Positions 60,365 to 64,000 of a DNA stretch of 64,000 nt are shown piece by piece (position 1 is the stretch's first letter; every line of letters starts with the position of its first letter). The notes under the pieces were generated by a model that had not been told where the DNA came from, searched no databases, and saw only the letters and a list, made by a program, of their open reading frames with translations. The stretch spans positions 177,176-241,175 of the forward strand of contig WXYP01000005.1 in the NCBI GenBank assembly GCA_009901575.1, read 5' to 3'. This DNA is from Flavobacteriaceae bacterium R38. Its GTDB lineage: Bacteria > Bacteroidota > Bacteroidia > Flavobacteriales > Flavobacteriaceae. Position numbers and translations under genes: made by a program.

Positions 60365-61168
60365 TCACAATTTTACCGGACGGTAAGAACTAATACTTGG
60401 AACTCCTAATAACTGTGCCGGTGTAAAAGAAGTATGTTTTTTAATTTCTTTGATAAAATGACTTTGATCAAAATAGCCAAATTTAGCAACATAATGCATC
60501 CATTCGGTATTTTGAGTTGTATACAATTCTTCTATCGTTTGCTTAAATCGCTTCAGAGATTGGTATTTTTTTGGTGTCATTCCCGCTTCTCTTTTAAAAT
60601 ATCGCTCTAAAGTAGCATATGAATAATTGGTAACTTTCATGATTTCCTTCAAATTATAGCCCGAATCTATATGCGCAGCCATATCTACTACAAATCCTTC
60701 TCTTTCCTTTCGAAAAGCTTTAGTAAACCAATCGTCTAAATGCGCAACAATCTCATTTTTATCCAAATTTTTCAAATAAGTTTCAAAATTGATCGTAAAA
60801 TCCCCAAATAATGATGTTATGAAATTAACTGGATTTTTCATCAGTTCTCCTGATGTCACTTCTAAAAACGGAAGTAGTGACGCCAACCCTCTGGGTTTAA
60901 ACCTAACAACTATAAAAGCTTTCAGCTGAGTGATATCCAAAAAAACTTTATCGTGAATAAAGCTAAACAACAAGCTTTTATTACTTTGATATTCCTTCCC
61001 TAAATAGTGAAACGTATAATGTCCATCAAGAACAATCAACATATCCGGAGTGATGCCAGGATATGCATATAGAGATTTTTGTTCATTAAAAATTTTATCG
61101 GAATCGGCAATAACCCAATAATGATCTATATGTTTTCTCAATTGATCAGAAGTAGGTTTATATACCAT
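60365..61168 (-). CDS. AraC-family transcriptional regulator
   Basis: This 267-aa regulator has an N-terminal domain (~1-150) of the DUF6597/cupin-like kind ('SDQLRKHIDHYWVI', 'ITPDMLIVLDGHYTF'). The C-terminal AraC DNA-binding domain (~165-260) has two helix-turn-helix units, seen in YNLKEIMKVTNYSYATLERYFKREAGMTPKKYQSLKRFKQTI and FGYFDQSHFIKEIKKHTSFTPAQL. It precedes the serine hydrolase gene on the same strand and is divergent from the MarR gene by ~218 bp. Its target is plausibly the adjacent hydrolase. Confidence 0.93.
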   Translation of the reverse strand: MVYKPTSDQLRKHIDHYWVIADSDKIFNEQKSLYAYPGITPDMLIVLDGHYTFHYLGKEYQSNKSLLFSFIHDKVFLDITQLKAFIVVRFKPRGLASLLPFLEVTSGELMKNPVNFITSLFGDFTINFETYLKNLDKNEIVAHLDDWFTKAFRKEREGFVVDMAAHIDSGYNLKEIMKVTNYSYATLERYFKREAGMTPKKYQSLKRFKQTIEELYTTQNTEWMHYVAKFGYFDQSHFIKEIKKHTSFTPAQLLGVPSISSYRPVKL

Positions 61169-61331
61169 TGAGTAGATTTATAAATTTTTAATAACAATAT
61201 TAAGTAAAAATAATTTAGATATTCAAAAGAGATCTAATTAATAGCTATTGATGCCAATAGCTATGTACTATGGATTCCGTTTTTTCAGAAATCATTGATT
61301 GTATATTTTAAATAGATTAATTTTATTTATG

Positions 61332-61353
61332 TAGTTAACTATATAGTTGACTA
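61332..61353 (+). promoter_or_regulatory. 22-bp near-perfect dyad, candidate MarR operator
   Basis: The sequence from 61332 to 61353 reads TAGTTAACTATATAGTTGACTA split as TAGTTAACTAT and ATAGTTGACTA. It is a dyad with a perfect 12-bp centre AACTATATAGTT (61337-61348) and a single mismatch pair in the outer arms. It overlaps the -33 region of the promoter whose -7 box is TATATTTG (61361-61368). Binding there would block RNA polymerase, as expected for autorepression by the MarR protein. Confidence 0.65.
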
Positions 61354-61360
61354 TTTATAT

Positions 61361-61368
61361 TATATTTG
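61361..61368 (+). promoter_or_regulatory. -7 element of the MarR operon promoter
   Basis: TATATTTG is a perfect match to TAnnTTTG. It lies 18 bp before the ATG at 61387, predicting a leader of roughly 10-15 nt. This supports the 61387 start and rules out the upstream TTG, which falls within the element itself. Confidence 0.7.
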
Positions 61369-61386
61369 CATCAAAACCTGAAAATA

Positions 61387-61878
61387 ATGGATAATGATTT
61401 TATTAAAGAATTAGGCTATAAGGCATTTGACAGTCGTTTAAAACGTATTAGTGATAGAATGGCACATGATGTCAGAAAGCTTTATAAAGAATTTAATATT
61501 GATGTCGAACCCAATTGGTATCTGGTATTTATGTTATTACAAAAGAATGACAAAATCTCTATTGCCGAAATTGCAGAACGTCTGGGTTATTCACATCCAT
61601 CTGTTGTAATTATTGTAAAAAAGATGACCGATAAAGGGTACTTAAATTCTAAACAAGACAATAAAGACAAAAGAAAACAAATCATCTCTTTAACTAAAAA
61701 AGCACTAAAACTATTACCAGAACTCCAAAAACTCTGGAATAGTTGTGAAAATGCCATCTTAAGTGTTCTGGAGGAAGATTTAAGTATCCTGTCTTATCTG
61801 GACAAAATAGATGAAGTTCTCAAAGAATCGTCTTTCCATAACAGGTTTAAACAAGAATATTTAAAAACAATAAATTAA
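61387..61878 (+). CDS. MarR-family transcriptional regulator
   Basis: The start is set at 61387 by the promoter geometry, giving 163 aa beginning MDNDFIKELGYKAF. The winged helix-turn-helix is in 'ISIAEIAERLGYSHPSVVIIVKKMTDKGYLNSKQDNKDKRKQIISLTKKAL', a clear MarR signature with the DxRxxxxxLT-like wing. A 22-bp dyad overlaps its own promoter. It is followed by a secreted protein gene 18 bp downstream, probably the regulated partner. Ligand unknown. Confidence 0.9.
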   Translation: MDNDFIKELGYKAFDSRLKRISDRMAHDVRKLYKEFNIDVEPNWYLVFMLLQKNDKISIAEIAERLGYSHPSVVIIVKKMTDKGYLNSKQDNKDKRKQIISLTKKALKLLPELQKLWNSCENAILSVLEEDLSILSYLDKIDEVLKESSFHNRFKQEYLKTIN

Positions 61879-61896
61879 AACAGTAAGCAAATTATC

Positions 61897-62661
61897 ATGA
61901 AGAAAAAACTTGTTCTTATCGCCTTTATCCTATGCAGTTTAAACGCTATGGCCACTGAAACTAAATTAATTGTCAGGGCAAAAGCCAAAGATGCAAAATT
62001 TATAGGCAGTTCATTAGGAGGGGCTCATGTGATTATCAGAAATAAAGTAAATCATCAAATACTGGCCGAAGGTAAAACAAGCGGTAGCACTGGCAATACA
62101 GATTTAATCATGAAAGTCCCAAGAAAAAGAGGGGCTTTAATTTCCGATGATCAAACCGCAAAATTTTTAGCAACTATTGATATTGACGAACCTACTTTTG
62201 TCACCATAGAAGTAATATCTCCGTTCAACAACAAACAAGCACAAATTAAAGCGAGTACAGAACTGTGGTTAATCCCGGGAAAAGACATCTTAGGAGATGG
62301 AGTTGTTGTAGAAATCCCAGGATTTATTATTGATATTTTAAAGCCAAGAACGCATCATTATATCTCCCTGGAATCTGTCTTAGGCAAACCATTTAAAATT
62401 AAAGCTAATATCGTAATGATGTGCGGTTGTGTAATTAACAAAAACGGAACCTGGAACTCTGATGAGATGGAAGTAAAAGGTATTTTAAAAAGAAATGGAG
62501 AGCAATATAAAGAAATTACAATGTCTTTAACCTCCGTAAACTTATTTGAAGGCGAAATAGATATAAATACTCCTGGTAATTACGAATTAACTATTTATGC
62601 CTATAATCGAAATAGTGGGAATACAGGCGTAGATAAAGTCAATTATATCATATATAAATAG
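61897..62661 (+). CDS. Secreted protein of unknown function in the MarR operon
   Basis: This 254-aa protein has a signal peptide (MKKKLVLIAFILCSLNAMA). The mature part starts with ETKLIVRAKAKDAKFIGSSLGGAHVIIRNK and contains an Ig-like or carboxypeptidase-regulatory-like strand pattern. Two later segments (LWLIPGKDILGDGVVVEIPGF and 'INTPGNYELTIYAYN') are also beta-rich. Two adjacent cysteines occur in MMCGCVI. No family is recognised. It is separated from the MarR gene by 18 bp and is probably controlled by it. Confidence 0.7.
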   Translation: MKKKLVLIAFILCSLNAMATETKLIVRAKAKDAKFIGSSLGGAHVIIRNKVNHQILAEGKTSGSTGNTDLIMKVPRKRGALISDDQTAKFLATIDIDEPTFVTIEVISPFNNKQAQIKASTELWLIPGKDILGDGVVVEIPGFIIDILKPRTHHYISLESVLGKPFKIKANIVMMCGCVINKNGTWNSDEMEVKGILKRNGEQYKEITMSLTSVNLFEGEIDINTPGNYELTIYAYNRNSGNTGVDKVNYIIYK

Positions 62662-62732
62662 TTAAACAAAGAAATACACTGAAAAATAAGTAAATAAACA
62701 GTTTATTTATATATAGTCTTTTAAAATAAGTG

Positions 62733-62833
62733 TATATTTGCACCCGCCTTCCGTCAGGCAGGCCCGCTTAACCAGAAAGGTTAACGATTTTAAATTAATA
62801 ATAGAGGTCGAGAACCTCGCTAATTAATGTTTT
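62733..62833 (+). promoter_or_regulatory. rpsP promoter and structured mRNA leader
   Basis: TATATTTG at 62733-62740 is a perfect -7 element, predicting a start near 62747 and a leader of ~87 nt. The leader has three hairpins: GCCT/AGGC (62746-62759), a perfect 6-bp TTAACC/GGTTAA (62768-62784) and GAGGT/ACCTC (62804-62818), the last ending 15 nt before the rpsP ATG. Structured leaders before ribosomal-protein operons often mediate autoregulation. Whether S16 binds here is inferred. Confidence 0.5.
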
Positions 62834-63403
62834 ATGCCAGTTAAAATTAGATTACAAAGACACGGTAAAAAAGGTAAACCTTTTTACTGGATCGTAGCTG
62901 CAGATGCACGCGCAAAGAGAGATGGTAAATTCTTAGAAAAATTAGGAACTTACAATCCAAACACTAACCCTGCTCAAATAGATCTAAATGTAGATAATTC
63001 TGTACAGTGGTTACAAAATGGGGCACAGCCAACAGATACTGCCAGAAGAATTTTATCTTACAAAGGTGCTTTAATGAAGCATCACTTATTAGGTGGTGTT
63101 GCAAAAGGTGCTTTAACAGAAGAGCAAGCTGAAAAGAAATTCCAAGCTTGGTTAGATGAGAAAAATGCTAAAGTAGTTGCTAAAGAAGGAGATTTAGCTA
63201 AAGCAAAAGCTGATGCTAAAGCAAAAATCTTAGAAGCTGAAAAAGAAATAAACGAAAGTCGTAAAGCTGCTGCTGCAGAGGCTGAAGCTGAAGCAAAAGC
63301 TGCCGCTGAAGAAGCACAAAAAGCTGAAGAGGCTGCTGCTGAAGAAGCAAACGAAGAAGCTCCGGCACCGGAAGCAGAAAACAAAGAAGAAGCTGCTGAG
63401 TAA
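62834..63403 (+). CDS. rpsP: 30S ribosomal protein S16 with a long C-terminal tail
   Basis: This 189-aa S16 has the family core in residues 1-~90 ([30 protein letters not shown] and '[36 protein letters not shown]'). The ~100-residue tail is mainly A, E and K (for example '[19 protein letters not shown]'). It is predicted to be a long charged helix or disordered. The E. coli protein has ~82 aa. Tails of this sort are frequent in Bacteroidota S16. It is co-transcribed with rimM (12-bp gap) and preceded by a structured leader. Confidence 0.95.
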   Translation: MPVKIRLQRHGKKGKPFYWIVAADARAKRDGKFLEKLGTYNPNTNPAQIDLNVDNSVQWLQNGAQPTDTARRILSYKGALMKHHLLGGVAKGALTEEQAEKKFQAWLDEKNAKVVAKEGDLAKAKADAKAKILEAEKEINESRKAAAAEAEAEAKAAAEEAQKAEEAAAEEANEEAPAPEAENKEEAAE

Positions 63404-63414
63404 ATTACCTAGAG

Positions 63415-64000
<586 letters not shown>

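Noticed and set aside
61366..61386. TTG start of the MarR gene
   Set aside because: This codon lies inside the TATATTTG promoter element, so it cannot be within the mRNA's translated part.
63082..63384. Minus-strand open frame of 100 codons rich in Ala and Ser
   Set aside because: It is the antisense reading of the Ala/Glu/Lys-rich tail of rpsP and has no independent support.

Overview
The window is an A+T-rich stretch of chromosome from a member of the Bacteroidota, most likely class Flavobacteriia (a Flavobacteriaceae-like marine or soil bacterium). The evidence is consistent across the window. Promoters have the Bacteroidota -7 element TAnnTTTG (upstream of tRNA-Asp, trxA, a MarR gene and rpsP). 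The replicative polymerase is a DnaQ-DnaE fusion. There are many lipoproteins with short SxxC or LxxC lipoboxes, a M56/TonB 'BlaR1-like' operon, an 'OMP beta-barrel' TonB receptor, a DUF6747-like micro-protein and GG-leader peptides. Housekeeping genes include ruvC, hemW, trxA, rluF-type pseudouridine synthase, dnaE, rpsP, rimM and one tRNA-Asp(GTC). No phage, IS element or CRISPR array was seen.

Layout. (1) 0.1-3.8 kb, minus strand: a gas-sensing phosphorelay of stand-alone receiver, H-NOX heme protein, PAS-PAS histidine kinase, Hpt protein and LytTR response regulator. Upstream lie two identical 9-bp repeats spaced 12 bp, the geometry of a LytTR binding site. (2) 4-13 kb: an exported HIT protein, a membrane-anchored MutS-like ATPase, hemW, ruvC, a flippase-like protein plus glycosyltransferase pair, and a RES/Xre toxin-antitoxin pair. 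(3) 13.6-17.1 kb: a BlaI / M56-TonB / TPR / lipoprotein operon with three ACTA-N6-TAGT dyads at its promoter. (4) 18.4-24.2 kb: a TlpA-like thioredoxin, a small secreted protein, a TonB receptor and a divergent two-component system. Two promoters here share a distinctive regulatory architecture. (5) 24.4-26.7 kb: a large lipoprotein ending in a GH113-like TIM barrel.

(6) 27.4-35.6 kb is the most unusual accessory region. An ECF sigma factor and a TPR-bearing anti-sigma-like membrane protein are divergent from a lipoprotein, a periplasmic TPR-CHAT protease and a 52-aa double-glycine peptide. The lipoprotein and the peptide end in the same ~34-residue cysteine-containing module. Two further GG-leader / lanthipeptide-leader-like peptides and a mosaic DoxX-like membrane protein follow. 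(7) 35.7-36.6 kb: a decayed alpha/beta hydrolase, then tRNA-Asp beside a structured element that looks like a degenerate copy of that tRNA. (8) 36.8-50.4 kb: HtrA-like protease, DUF58 protein, M1 aminopeptidase, trxA, rluF, two ATP-grasp proteins with a NeuD-type acetyltransferase, a cyclase-family lipoprotein, tandem lectin-like lipoproteins, and an SDR/VOC/NTF2 trio. (9) 50.4-54.4 kb: a YihY protein and five orphan, mostly membrane, genes. (10) 54.5-64 kb: the 1462-aa DnaE, a serine hydrolase, an AraC regulator, a MarR regulator with a 22-bp dyad operator and its secreted partner, and rpsP-rimM behind a structured leader. A heptamer repeat starts immediately after the rimM stop codon and runs off the window.

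Coding starts were moved inward where a signal peptide, lipobox or promoter element argued for it; these cases are stated in the entries. All family assignments come from motifs read by eye, without database searches.
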